This document shows positions 34,547 through 43,461 of a stretch of 64,000 nt of DNA, piece by piece. How positions within the stretch are numbered: the stretch's first letter is position 1; the number at the start of each line of letters is the position of its first letter. The DNA is taken from contig CAWJUU010000005.1 of the NCBI GenBank assembly GCA_963846165.1, forward strand, positions 62,001 to 126,000. Direction: 5' to 3'. This DNA comes from WHSW01 sp963846165. Its GTDB lineage: Bacteria; Actinomycetota; Thermoleophilia; Solirubrobacterales; 70-9. Both the position numbers and the translations under genes were made by a program. The notes beneath the pieces are model-generated. The model saw only the letters and a program-made list of their open reading frames with translations, did no database searches and was not told the DNA's origin.

Positions 34547-35678
34547 GCGCCCTGATCGCGTCGACGACCCACCGAACGGCCGACTCGTCCAGCGTTTGGC
34601 CCATCGGCAGCGCCAGGCCATGCGACGCCAGGCGCTCGGAGTTGGGAAGCCGCGCCGCTCGCCGACCGTCGACGAGGGCCGGCTGGCGGTTGAGCGGCGT
34701 CGTGTAGTAGGCCCTCGTCTCGACGCCCACCTCTCGCAACGCGGCGCTGAGCGCATCGCGGGACTCGGTTCGCACAACGTAGAGGTGATACGCGCACTGT
34801 CCACCCGCGGTTTCCCGCTGGGTCTCGACCAGATCGCCGATCCCCGCCCCCTCGTACGCGCGAGCGGCATCCCGCCGCGCCGTCGTCCAGCTCTCGAGGT
34901 GGGGCAGCAACACGCGCAGCGCGGCCGCCTGGAGCTCGTCGAGCCGCGAGTTGTAGCCGATCTCGATGTGAACCCACGGATCGTCCTGGCCGTGTGCGCG
35001 CAGCGTCCGCGCCATCCTTGCGACCTCGTCGTCGTCGGTCAAGATCGCCCCCGCATCGCCGACGGCGCCGAGGTTCTTTCCGGGGTAGAAGCTGAATGCG
35101 GCCGCGTCGCCGAGCGCGCCCGCACGCCTGCCCTCGTAGCTCGCCCCCGCGGCCTGGGCGGCGTCCTCGAGCACATGCAGCCCGCGGGAGCGCGCCAGGT
35201 CCGTGAGCTCCCGCATCGGCGCCGGATTCCCGAACAAGTGAACCGGGATCATGGCGCGCGTACGGCCGGTGAGCACGGGCTCAACGGTCGCGGCGGTCAT
35301 GCAGTGCGTCTCAGAGTCGATGTCGGCGAACACGGGCTGGGCCCCGGCGTTGACCACCGCTTCAGCTGTAGCAAAGAAGCTGACCCCCGGGACGATCACA
35401 TCGTCCCCGGGCCGCACGCCGAGCGCGCGCAGCGCGATCGTCAGCGCCTCCGTGCCGTTGGCGACGCCGATGCAGTGTCGCCGGCCGATGAAGGCGGCGA
35501 ACTCGGACTCGAACGCCTCCACCTCGGGCCCGAGGATGTAGCGGCCCGACTCGAGCACCGCCCGCTGACGCTCGGCGATCTCGGGCAGCAGCGGCTCCAG
35601 CGCCGGCCGGGTCGCAAACAGGGGAACGGCGACGACCGTTTGCGCCCGGCCGCCCTTGACGGCCTGCGCTAGCGCCAT
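34539..35678 (-). CDS. DegT/DnrJ/EryC1-family sugar aminotransferase
   Basis: A 379-residue PLP enzyme that transaminates keto sugars on nucleotides. It shows GVANGTEALTIALRAL, LEDAAQAAGASYEGRRAG and the PLP lysine in SFYPGKNLGAVGDAGA, followed by GYNSRLDELQAAAL. The start at ATG 35678 overlaps the acyltransferase gene by 10 bp, indicating one operon. The amino group it adds is presumably acylated by that neighbour. Its 3' end overlaps the convergent sugar transferase gene by 8 bp. Confidence 0.9.
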   Translation of the reverse strand: MALAQAVKGGRAQTVVAVPLFATRPALEPLLPEIAERQRAVLESGRYILGPEVEAFESEFAAFIGRRHCIGVANGTEALTIALRALGVRPGDDVIVPGVSFFATAEAVVNAGAQPVFADIDSETHCMTAATVEPVLTGRTRAMIPVHLFGNPAPMRELTDLARSRGLHVLEDAAQAAGASYEGRRAGALGDAAAFSFYPGKNLGAVGDAGAILTDDDEVARMARTLRAHGQDDPWVHIEIGYNSRLDELQAAALRVLLPHLESWTTARRDAARAYEGAGIGDLVETQRETAGGQCAYHLYVVRTESRDALSAALREVGVETRAYYTTPLNRQPALVDGRRAARLPNSERLASHGLALPMGQTLDESAVRWVVDAIRALS

Positions 35679-36382
35679 CGCTCGATCAGGTCCTCGTCGG
35701 GGACCGTGCGGATCTGGCGCGCCGGCACGCCGACCACGACCGCTCGCGGCTGCACGTCGCGCACGACCACTGCCCCGGCGCCAACGAAGGCCTCCTCGCC
35801 GACCTCGATCCCGGGGCAGAGAACGGCGCCGGCGCCGATCCGACATGCCCGCCGCAGGGTCGGTCCCTTCCTCGGCTCACCCTCCGGATGCCGGGCCATG
35901 GTGTCGTCATTGGTCGTCACCACGCCGGGACCGATGAAAACGTCGTCCTCGACCACGGTGTAAGCCGTCAGGTAGCAGTCGGTCTGCACCCGGACTCGGC
36001 GGCCGATAAGGACGTCGTTGTCGACCGAGCTGCCACGGCCGATCACCGAATCACGCCCGACCCGGCTTCGCTCCCGAATGTGGGATTGGTCTCCCGCGAT
36101 CGCGCCCGGCTCGAGAGTCGCCCCCGCGAAGACGACCGCACCTGAAAGCACCGCAGCCCCCTCACCGATCACGGCCGGCAGCAGGGCCTCGCGACTGGCG
36201 GTCGACATCCTGCCCAGATGCGGAGGCTTACCGAGCACCGCGCCGTCCTGGACGATCGCCCCCGGCTCGATCCTGGTGCCGTCGTGAATGACGACGTTGC
36301 GGCCCAGCTCCACGCCGGGGCCGATCTCGACGTTCTCTCCGATCAGCCGATCCGACTTCGGCAGTGAGCGCTGTGCCTCCAT
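35669..36382 (-). CDS. Left-handed beta-helix (hexapeptide) acyltransferase
   Basis: A 237-residue acyltransferase built of isoleucine-patch hexapeptides (IGENVEIGPGVELG, VIGEGAAVLSGAVV, VIGRGSSVDNDVLIG, RIGAGAVLCPGIEVG). The loop TTNDDTMARHPEGE and the end AVVVGVPARQI are typical of WbpD/WlbB/FdtC-like N-acetyltransferases acting on amino sugars. It overlaps the aminotransferase gene by 10 bp, which supports N-acylation of the amino sugar. Confidence 0.88.
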   Translation of the reverse strand: MEAQRSLPKSDRLIGENVEIGPGVELGRNVVIHDGTRIEPGAIVQDGAVLGKPPHLGRMSTASREALLPAVIGEGAAVLSGAVVFAGATLEPGAIAGDQSHIRERSRVGRDSVIGRGSSVDNDVLIGRRVRVQTDCYLTAYTVVEDDVFIGPGVVTTNDDTMARHPEGEPRKGPTLRRACRIGAGAVLCPGIEVGEEAFVGAGAVVVRDVQPRAVVVGVPARQIRTVPDEDLIERWR

Positions 36383-36391
36383 CTCGTGCCA

Positions 36392-37882
36392 CTAACGCGG
36401 CAGCATGGCGCCGCCTTGCGTCTCGGGCTTCAAGGTGACCGAGCCGGTGTCGTCGAGACTGGCGATGCCGGCGTCGCCCGGAGCCGGTTCCGCGTGATCG
36501 CGATCCCGCTTGCGCCACCAGGCGGCGACCTCGCGGGGGAGCGCTCTCCACACGCCTCGACGTTCAGCGACCGCGTCAAGGAACTCTGCATACAGCGCCT
36601 CCTTGTCGGGGTCGCCGAGGTAGCCGGGATCCGGATGCGAGAGGCACTGGGCGAGTCCCGAGGTCTGCTCGATCAGGTCGAGTTGGCGCAGCCAGAGGTC
36701 GACCGTGCGCTCGCGCAGCAACGTAAACGTCGCGTGATCCTGCGGAATCGTGTACGGGAGCTCGAGCACGGACCCGATGAAGAACGGCCAGGGAGAGCAG
36801 CACCCGCCTGGCTGCGGCTCATAGGGGTCGGACATCGGCACGGTGCAGTCATAGCTCACCGGGAGGTCCGCGAGCCAGGCGTTGACGCGGTACGTGGCCG
36901 GCGAGCGAAACCCGTCGGCACCCAAACGCTCGGCCATTGCGCGCAGCGACGGCTGCTGGCGGTCGAACTCAGAGCGTGATGAGAACATCGAGCGATCGTG
37001 AAAGACACCGTGGACTCCGAGTTCGAAGCCGCGCCGGCGCAGCTCCTCGACGATCCCCCAATCGATCGGGTACTCGGCGGCGACGATGTTGAACGAGGAG
37101 CGCAAGCCGCGCGCTTGCTCCAGATCGGCGATGCGAATCGCATTGCGAAGCCCCGCCTCCGACTCGACATCGTGGGTCAGGATCACGGCGGCGCGGGCGC
37201 GGCGCGGCCAGAACCATCGAAAACGCAGCGCCTGCTTGTCTTCGGCGACGAGCGCGCAGCGTACATAGAAGCGCAGCAACGCGGCCACGCTGGCGTCGAA
37301 CGGCCACCGCGGGAACTCCGGCCTGCCCTGCCAGCGAATCAGGATCCGCCGTGCCGCGAGCTGGGCGCCTCTGGGGATGACTCGCTTCAATCGGTAGAAG
37401 GCGTTCAGCGCGCCCGGGTGCAGACGCCGTTGCCCTCCGGTGGCCGCCCACAGCTCGGCGGTGTAGCCCGCATAGGCGTCAGCGAAGCCGAACGGCACCA
37501 CCACACGACCGTTCGGTGCGCGGTAGCTGCGAATGGCCCGGCCTGCTTCGGTAATGAAGGATTGGATTACCTCGTCGCCGCCTGCGCCAGTGAGATCACC
37601 CTCGATCCGGGCGAAGATGCGCCAGTCGCCGGCGCGCAGCCAGGCCGGCTCGCCCTTCCCGACCAGGCACTCGACTCCCCGGTCCGCCGAGGCGTCATCC
37701 GGACGCCAGGAAGGATCCCTCAATGCAATCCGATCGACCGGCGCCAACAAGCGCTCGAGCGGGTGGCGCGGGGCGGATCCTGGCGGGGGCGTCTCGGTCA
37801 CAGCCGGGGGGCTGGGGTACAGTGCCTGCACCGTGGGTTCGAGGATCGCCACCGGCGATGGCGCGATGGGACTTTCACTCAC
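36392..37882 (-). CDS. NodB-like polysaccharide deacetylase family protein
   Basis: A 496-residue protein with a noncatalytic N-terminal half and a NodB-like fold from about 235: AAVILTHDVESEAGL (metal Asp pair variant) and FELGVHGVFHDRSMF, which supplies the HxxxH metal site, then RSPATYRVN and a long barrel. No signal peptide is evident, so it may act inside the cell or be membrane-associated. The start is uncertain: ATG 37882 overlaps the divergent gene by 17 bp, and GTG 37852 is an alternative. It precedes the acyltransferase gene by 9 bp on the same strand. Confidence 0.78.
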   Translation of the reverse strand: MSESPIAPSPVAILEPTVQALYPSPPAVTETPPPGSAPRHPLERLLAPVDRIALRDPSWRPDDASADRGVECLVGKGEPAWLRAGDWRIFARIEGDLTGAGGDEVIQSFITEAGRAIRSYRAPNGRVVVPFGFADAYAGYTAELWAATGGQRRLHPGALNAFYRLKRVIPRGAQLAARRILIRWQGRPEFPRWPFDASVAALLRFYVRCALVAEDKQALRFRWFWPRRARAAVILTHDVESEAGLRNAIRIADLEQARGLRSSFNIVAAEYPIDWGIVEELRRRGFELGVHGVFHDRSMFSSRSEFDRQQPSLRAMAERLGADGFRSPATYRVNAWLADLPVSYDCTVPMSDPYEPQPGGCCSPWPFFIGSVLELPYTIPQDHATFTLLRERTVDLWLRQLDLIEQTSGLAQCLSHPDPGYLGDPDKEALYAEFLDAVAERRGVWRALPREVAAWWRKRDRDHAEPAPGDAGIASLDDTGSVTLKPETQGGAMLPR

Positions 37883-38888
37883 CGACCCCCTCTGGACGTC
37901 GTTCGTCGAAAACCATACGTCGGCGACTCCGTTTCACCACCCCGCATGGGCGAACGTTCTCGCGACGGCCTACGGCTTCGAGGCAGCGGGCCTGGCGCTG
38001 GCCGATCGGTATGGCGAGATCGAAGTCGCACTGCCGATCATCCGTCTCGGCCGACGAGCTTCTCGCCGGCGCGCGGTCTCGCTGCCGTTCACCGACTGGT
38101 GCGCACCGTTGGTGCGTCCCGGCGCCGACTCGTCGCAGCTCGGCGAGCGCTTGGAAGCCGCGCGGCGAGCCTACCCACTTGCCTCCCTCGAGGTACGCGA
38201 CCGCCTCACCGGGGATGCGGGCTACCCGGCCGTCCAGGGCTATCGCCACGTGCTGGCGCTCCAGCCCGATCCGGAAGCGATCTTTGCTCACTTCGACCGC
38301 TCCCGCGTGAAACGGAAGTTGCGCCGTGCCGAGCGCGAGGGTCTGTCGATAAGCCGGTCCGAATCGAAACACGATCTGCTCGACGTCTTCTATCCGCTCC
38401 ATGTCACAACCCGGCGCCGGCTCGGCGTGCCGGTGCAGCCGCGGCGTTTCTTCGAGGTGCTCTGGCATGAGTTCCTGGGGCGCGGGTTGGGATTCGTGGT
38501 AACCGCCCGCGTTCGCGAGATCCCGGTCGCTTCGGTGGTGATATTCGCGTGGAACCGGAGGATGTTCTACAAGTTCTCCGCTTCGGGCCGCGAGCTCGGG
38601 GACATCGGGGCAGGACAAGCGGTGGTCTGGGAGGCGCTGCGCTGGGGATGCGAAAACGATTATCTCGACTTCGACTTCGGGCGTACCGATCTTGGCCATG
38701 AGGGCTTACGCGCGTTCAAGCGCGCTTGGGGTGCCGACGAACGCGAGCTGACCTACACCGTTCTGGCCGACCGGCCACCGCGTCCTCGCAGTGGACGGGC
38801 GATGCGACTGCTTGGCCCGGTGATCCGGAGCTCACCGGAAATGGTGACCCGGGCCATCGGACGGGCCGGATATCGCTACACCGCCTGA
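37866..38888 (+). CDS. FemAB/GNAT-like acyltransferase of the polysaccharide locus
   Basis: A 340-residue protein of the Acetyltransf_6/FemAB-like type: an N-terminal GNAT-like half (TPFHHPAWANVLATAYGFE) and a C-terminal half with VKRKLRRAEREGLSI, VFYPLHVTTRRRLGVP, FYKFSASGRELGDIGAGQA and YLDFDFGRTD. This is the pattern of peptidoglycan-bridge-like or exopolysaccharide acyl/aminoacyl transferases. Substrate unknown. The ATG lacks a good ribosome site. The last 57 bp overlap the end of the opposing glycosyltransferase gene. Confidence 0.8.
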   Translation: MGLSLTDPLWTSFVENHTSATPFHHPAWANVLATAYGFEAAGLALADRYGEIEVALPIIRLGRRASRRRAVSLPFTDWCAPLVRPGADSSQLGERLEAARRAYPLASLEVRDRLTGDAGYPAVQGYRHVLALQPDPEAIFAHFDRSRVKRKLRRAEREGLSISRSESKHDLLDVFYPLHVTTRRRLGVPVQPRRFFEVLWHEFLGRGLGFVVTARVREIPVASVVIFAWNRRMFYKFSASGRELGDIGAGQAVVWEALRWGCENDYLDFDFGRTDLGHEGLRAFKRAWGADERELTYTVLADRPPRPRSGRAMRLLGPVIRSSPEMVTRAIGRAGYRYTA

Positions 38889-40124
38889 GGCAGGGGACCT
38901 CGATGGCGCACGGCCTCTTCGCGCTCTGCGGGCGATCGCGCGCTCGTAGGCGGCCAGCAGCGCGGCCGAGGAGCACTGCCATGAGAGCCCGACCACCCGT
39001 TCACGACCTTGCCGTCCCATCTTACGACGCCGCGCGGGATTCTCGAGCAGATCGTGCACGCAGGTCCCGAGACTCTCGGGATCAGCCGAAGCCGCGAACG
39101 CGGCCGCGTCACCGGCGGAGATGCGCGTCCCGGGCAGGTCGTAGGAGGCGATCGGTCGCCCCATGGCCATGTACTCGGGGATCTTGACCATCGTCGCGAC
39201 GTCGTTGAGCGGGCTCGGCGGATCGGGTGCGAGGCACACATCGGCGGTCGAGAGGATCCGGCGGATGTCATCGTCGCCGCGCCAGCCGGCGAACTCGACC
39301 ATGTCCGAGAGCCCGAGCTCGGTCGCGAGCGCCCGCATCTCCTCCAGCACCTCGCCGCTGCCGACGAAAACCGCGCGCCAGTCGTCCTCGCGGAGGCGGC
39401 GCAGGGCGGCAAGGGCGCGGAGCGCGTGGTCGATTCCGTCCTGGGGCCCCATCACCCCGAGATAGGCGAGCAGGTGGCGGCGACCGCGGCGCAGCGTGGG
39501 ATCCGGCTCGACGGGCAGGAAGCGGTCGAGATCGGGGCCGTTGCGGACGACGAAGACGTCCTCGGGTGAGACGCCGGCACGCTCGATCGCGATCCGCCGG
39601 AATGCCTCGTTGGTCGAGATCACGACGTCCGCGGAACGCAGCGCGCGGCGCTCGATCGCGAGCAGCGCTCGATAAGCGAGCCCGGTGTGGCCGAATCGCG
39701 ACCGGAAGAGCTCCGGCATCAGGTCGTGGTGATCGAAGATGAACAGGGCGCCGCCAGCGCGCGCCTTTCTGGCAGCCAGATACAGGAAGTCGGGTGGGTT
39801 ACTGGTGTGCACCACGTCGAAAGGCTGCTCGCGCTGGAGTCGCCGCACAAGCCGCCGGATCCGCCAAAGCGCCTGGGCGTACTCGCGCGCGTACCCGAGT
39901 GTGCTGCCCGCCGGGCGCGGCGAGTAGCGGTGGATCTCGATGCCCTCGAGCACCTCCCTCGCCGGCTGTTCGGTGTCGGCTGCCTGGGGACAGACCACCA
40001 CCACCTGCCAGCCGGCCGCCGCAAGCGTGCGGCTTTCATCCCAGACTCGACGATCCTCCGGCACCCCTTCGTTCTCGATCACCATCAGCAGGCGGCCACG
40101 GCTGTTCCCGGTCACGTGGCCCAC
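38832..40124 (-). CDS. Family 4 glycosyltransferase
   Basis: A 430-residue GT-B enzyme. N-terminal acceptor domain: RLLMVIENEGVPEDRRVWDE and DVVHTSNPPDFLYLAA. C-terminal donor domain: VFVVRNGPDLDRFLPVE, LAYLGVMGPQDGIDHALRAL, and VKIPEYMAMGRPIASYD with the conserved Glu for nucleotide sugar. After about residue 395 the tail is Arg/Ser/Gly-rich and encoded on DNA shared with the convergent gene, so it may be a read-through extension. It follows a GT2 gene by 13 bp. Confidence 0.9.
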   Translation of the reverse strand: MGHVTGNSRGRLLMVIENEGVPEDRRVWDESRTLAAAGWQVVVVCPQAADTEQPAREVLEGIEIHRYSPRPAGSTLGYAREYAQALWRIRRLVRRLQREQPFDVVHTSNPPDFLYLAARKARAGGALFIFDHHDLMPELFRSRFGHTGLAYRALLAIERRALRSADVVISTNEAFRRIAIERAGVSPEDVFVVRNGPDLDRFLPVEPDPTLRRGRRHLLAYLGVMGPQDGIDHALRALAALRRLREDDWRAVFVGSGEVLEEMRALATELGLSDMVEFAGWRGDDDIRRILSTADVCLAPDPPSPLNDVATMVKIPEYMAMGRPIASYDLPGTRISAGDAAAFAASADPESLGTCVHDLLENPARRRKMGRQGRERVVGLSWQCSSAALLAAYERAIARRARRGRAPSRSPASGGVAISGPSDGPGHHFR

Positions 40125-40137
40125 GTCCGATCGATCA

Positions 40138-41031
40138 TCAGGAGCCGGGCGCGGCGCGCAGCGGTCTCAGCATCCGAGCGCGCAGCTCGCGCCGAACGAA
40201 GACGCGGAAGTCGCGGTCGTCGACCCGGGGCACTCCCCTGAGCGCGGCGCGCAGATAACCAAACAGGAACGCAGCTCCCGACAACCCGATCGGTGGCACC
40301 CGTGCGACCTTGAAGGACCGCAGGAAGACCCACGGGAAGCCGTAGTGCAGGATCCATGCGCACTCCCCGTGGCGCGCACGCCCGCGCAGGCGCCCGTCGG
40401 CGGACCCCCACGGGCGGTGGTGCCGCGCGACGAGGTCCGAGTAAGAACGTGTCTCGAAGCCGCGCATGCGCGCGTAGGTTTCGTCGATCGTGTCCCACCC
40501 GAGTCGCTCGGGAATCCCGCCGATCGCCTCGAGGCACTCGCGTCGGAAAAGCTTCACCGCGCCGTGCACGTGAACCGCGGGAATCGGGATCATCCGCCAG
40601 CCGCGCGGACCTGGCTCGGCTAGCCGCCCGGCCGCCAGGCCGAGTCGCTCGTCGGACCGAAATCGCTCCAGAAGCGTCGCGAACCAGTCGCTTGGGAGCT
40701 CGACGTCGCCGTCGAGCTTGCCCACATAGCCGTAGTCCCGCCAACCGGCATGTTCGAGCCCGAGGTTGAACGCGCACACAGGTCGCGCGAGGGCAAGGTT
40801 GTCGGGACCGGCTGGCACGACGCGAGCGACCTCGAGAACCGTGACGAAGTCGAGCTCCCGTTCCCACCGACGCGCGACGGCGACGGTGTCGTCGCCCGAG
40901 CCGTCGTCCACGATCACCCAGCGGTCCGGGCGCCGAGCTTGGGCGACGACCGCCTGCGCGGTGCGCTCGAGGTGAGCCGCTTCGTTGTAGACCGGGCTGA
41001 TGACCAGGAGCCGGTCGGCCGATTGGGTCAT
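40138..41031 (-). CDS. Family 2 glycosyltransferase
   Basis: A 297-residue GT-A enzyme: LLVISPVYNEAAHLERTA, RWVIVDDGSGDDTVAVA and YVGKLDGDVELPSDWF (DxD) are visible, with a C-terminal hydrophobic patch (IGLSGAAFLFGYLRAAL) that may associate with the membrane. ATG 41031 is chosen; in-frame codons upstream give a nonconserved Arg-rich extension. It heads a two-gene minus-strand unit with the GT4 gene. Confidence 0.87.
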   Translation of the reverse strand: MTQSADRLLVISPVYNEAAHLERTAQAVVAQARRPDRWVIVDDGSGDDTVAVARRWERELDFVTVLEVARVVPAGPDNLALARPVCAFNLGLEHAGWRDYGYVGKLDGDVELPSDWFATLLERFRSDERLGLAAGRLAEPGPRGWRMIPIPAVHVHGAVKLFRRECLEAIGGIPERLGWDTIDETYARMRGFETRSYSDLVARHHRPWGSADGRLRGRARHGECAWILHYGFPWVFLRSFKVARVPPIGLSGAAFLFGYLRAALRGVPRVDDRDFRVFVRRELRARMLRPLRAAPGS

Positions 41032-41163
41032 CACGAAGAGCAACGGTCGAGCCCGCGCTCGACTTGCGGGTCCGCCACGGCTCCGCGCCGAAGAAGGCCG
41101 GGGCCCGCTCACGCGTTGGTCCTACGAGCACCGGATCCAGTTCCGGCCGACGCTCTAGAGCCG

Positions 41164-43398
41164 ATGCGCATCCCAAGCCCCACACTCCCACGCCGGCGGT
41201 CCTCCCTCGCCATCCTCGCGGTAAGTGCAGTGGTCGCGTTGGTGGCCGCGCTCGCAAGCGTCTACGAGATCGGCGTGCTCCCGCCGAAGATCGAGAAGCG
41301 ACAGCTGCAGGTCGGCGTTGCGGTGACGCACGCACTGGTCGATCTGCCGCGTTCCGAGACCGATCAAACCGGTCGTATCGCCGTCGACGGTCTGATCGCG
41401 ATCTTGCGCGTCGACGGTCTGACCGGGCGAGCTGGACCTCTATCCCAGGTGATGGCGAGTCCGAAGGTTCTCAAGCGCATCGGGCAGCGCATCGACGTCG
41501 ACGCGGGGCGCATCTCGGCCGCGACGCAAATCACGGACAGCGTCCCCAGATCACTGATCGAGCCAGACAGCGAACGGCGCGCCGACCGGATCCGCGCATC
41601 GACCGACGCCTACCGCCTCGAGATCCAGGCCAGACCGGAGTTGCCGGTGCTGGACATCTATGCCCAGGCGCCGTCGGCGGATCAGGCCCTACGCCTCGCC
41701 GACACCTCTGTCGGGGCTCTCAACTCCTACATCCGCGATCTGGCCCGTAAACGCGACGTCCCCCGGGCCGATCGGGTACGCCTCACGCAGCTCGGCGCGG
41801 CACAGGGCGGACCCCTCGATTCCACCGCTCCGGCCAAGATCGCAGGGCTGACCTTCCTGGTCGTATTCGGGGTCAGCTGCGGCTTGATCTTCGTGCTCGC
41901 CGGAATCCGACGTGGTTGGCGTCAGGCCTCGAGCCGGGTGGGGATGCCCGAGACCTTGCCCGAAGCGTCGCCTGCACCGTTCAGCCGCGACGAGGCTGGG
42001 GGCGACGATTGGCCGCACACCACCCGAATACTGCCCTGGATGATCGCCGGGTTCATCGCGCTCCTCTGGCTCGTCCCGTTCAACGTGATCGCGCTCGACA
42101 TCTCCCTCCCGATCGACCTCAACCTCGACCGGCTCGTGCTCCCGCTGATCGTTGGTGCGTGGGTCCTGGCCCTTGCCGTCGGCGGGCCAAGCGCCCCGAA
42201 GTGGCGCTTCACGCCCATCCATGCCGGAATCGCGGCGTTCGCTGCCGCGGCCGGCATTAGCGTCGTTCTGAACGCGGGCGACCTCAACCAGGCGCTGGTG
42301 CTCGACCTGTCGATCAAGAAGTTGAGCCTGTTTGCCGCCTACGTCACGGTGTTCGTGGTCGTTGCGAGCGCCGTGCGACCGAGCGAGGTGCGCGCATTTC
42401 TGACCTTCATGCTCGCCCTCTCTGTGATCTGCGCCGTGGGGGTGATCTGGGAGTACCGCTTCGGCTTCAACGTGTTCTACGACACGACGCTGTCGCTGCT
42501 GCCTGGGTTCTTTGAGGTGCCGCCAGCCTGGACGGGGCTCGACGCGTTGGGGCGGCCGGACGTGGTCGGCCCGACCGAAGCCGGTCTCGAGGCCGTCGCA
42601 ATCCTGTCGATGGCCATTCCGATCGCCCTCGTCGGACTGATACATGCGAAGCGTTGGCGCAGCCGCGTCGTCTACGGGCTCGCGGCCTGCGCGCTTGGGG
42701 CGGCGATACTCGCGACCTACCGGAAGAGCGCCTTACTCGCGCCGTTGCCGGTCGCCTTGACGCTCGTATACTTCCGCCCCCGCGAGATGCTGAAACTGGT
42801 TCCTCTCGCCGCCGTCCTGGCGACCTTAGGGCTTGTCTCGTTCCACGCACTCGACGTAGTCACGGGGCAGTTCGATTCCGATCGCCTCGACGTCCCGACG
42901 GTTAGCGATCGCGTCTCAGACTACGACGCGATCAGACCTGATGTCCTCAGCCACCCGGCTCTCGGTCGCGGCTTTGGCTCGTACGAGCACACCTACGCGC
43001 CCACGGACAACAGGATTCTCGACTCTGAGGTGCTCCTGCGGGTCGTCGAGACCGGTCTCATTGGCCTCGCCGCGTTCCTGCTGATGATCATCACGGTGAT
43101 CGCCGTCGCGGCTCCGGTCATCCGCGCGCGGGATCCCCGTCGGGCGCCGCCAGCCCTGGCGATAGCCGCCGCCGCCGCCGCGTTCCTCGTCCTCACCGCG
43201 CTGTTCGACGAATGGTCGTTCCCGCACGCCGTGTACATCTTCCTCACGCTCGCCGGGTTTCTGGCGGTAATCGTCGGGTCGGGCGAAGGCCATGAGTCCG
43301 CGCCCCTTCGGCCCGCTCCCGCGGTCCCGAGCTTCGATCCCGTCGAGATGCCCGGAGCCACTGAGGGGGGGCCCCGGGGTGCCCCGACCGTGGTCTAG
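41164..43398 (+). CDS. Wzz-Wzy fusion: chain-length regulator joined to O-antigen-ligase-like polymerase
   Basis: A 744-residue membrane protein joining two functions. Residues 1-245 form a Wzz/PCP-like unit: TM helix 14-37, extracytoplasmic segment, PVLDIYAQAPSADQAL, second TM near 222-244 followed by GIRRGW. Residues about 295-710 form a Wzy/WaaL-like unit with about ten TM helices and the signature loop LSHPALGRGFGSYEHTYAPT followed by DSEVLLRVVETGLIGL. The N-terminal unit closely resembles the separate Wzz at 49253-50032. It probably polymerises the repeat units and sets length. Confidence 0.87.
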   Translation: MRIPSPTLPRRRSSLAILAVSAVVALVAALASVYEIGVLPPKIEKRQLQVGVAVTHALVDLPRSETDQTGRIAVDGLIAILRVDGLTGRAGPLSQVMASPKVLKRIGQRIDVDAGRISAATQITDSVPRSLIEPDSERRADRIRASTDAYRLEIQARPELPVLDIYAQAPSADQALRLADTSVGALNSYIRDLARKRDVPRADRVRLTQLGAAQGGPLDSTAPAKIAGLTFLVVFGVSCGLIFVLAGIRRGWRQASSRVGMPETLPEASPAPFSRDEAGGDDWPHTTRILPWMIAGFIALLWLVPFNVIALDISLPIDLNLDRLVLPLIVGAWVLALAVGGPSAPKWRFTPIHAGIAAFAAAAGISVVLNAGDLNQALVLDLSIKKLSLFAAYVTVFVVVASAVRPSEVRAFLTFMLALSVICAVGVIWEYRFGFNVFYDTTLSLLPGFFEVPPAWTGLDALGRPDVVGPTEAGLEAVAILSMAIPIALVGLIHAKRWRSRVVYGLAACALGAAILATYRKSALLAPLPVALTLVYFRPREMLKLVPLAAVLATLGLVSFHALDVVTGQFDSDRLDVPTVSDRVSDYDAIRPDVLSHPALGRGFGSYEHTYAPTDNRILDSEVLLRVVETGLIGLAAFLLMIITVIAVAAPVIRARDPRRAPPALAIAAAAAAFLVLTALFDEWSFPHAVYIFLTLAGFLAVIVGSGEGHESAPLRPAPAVPSFDPVEMPGATEGGPRGAPTVV

Positions 43399-43461
43399 CG
43401 CAAGGCCCGACGTGCCGTCGCGTCCGCGAGAAACGCCCGATCCATCGCGTTCCTTTCCCGG

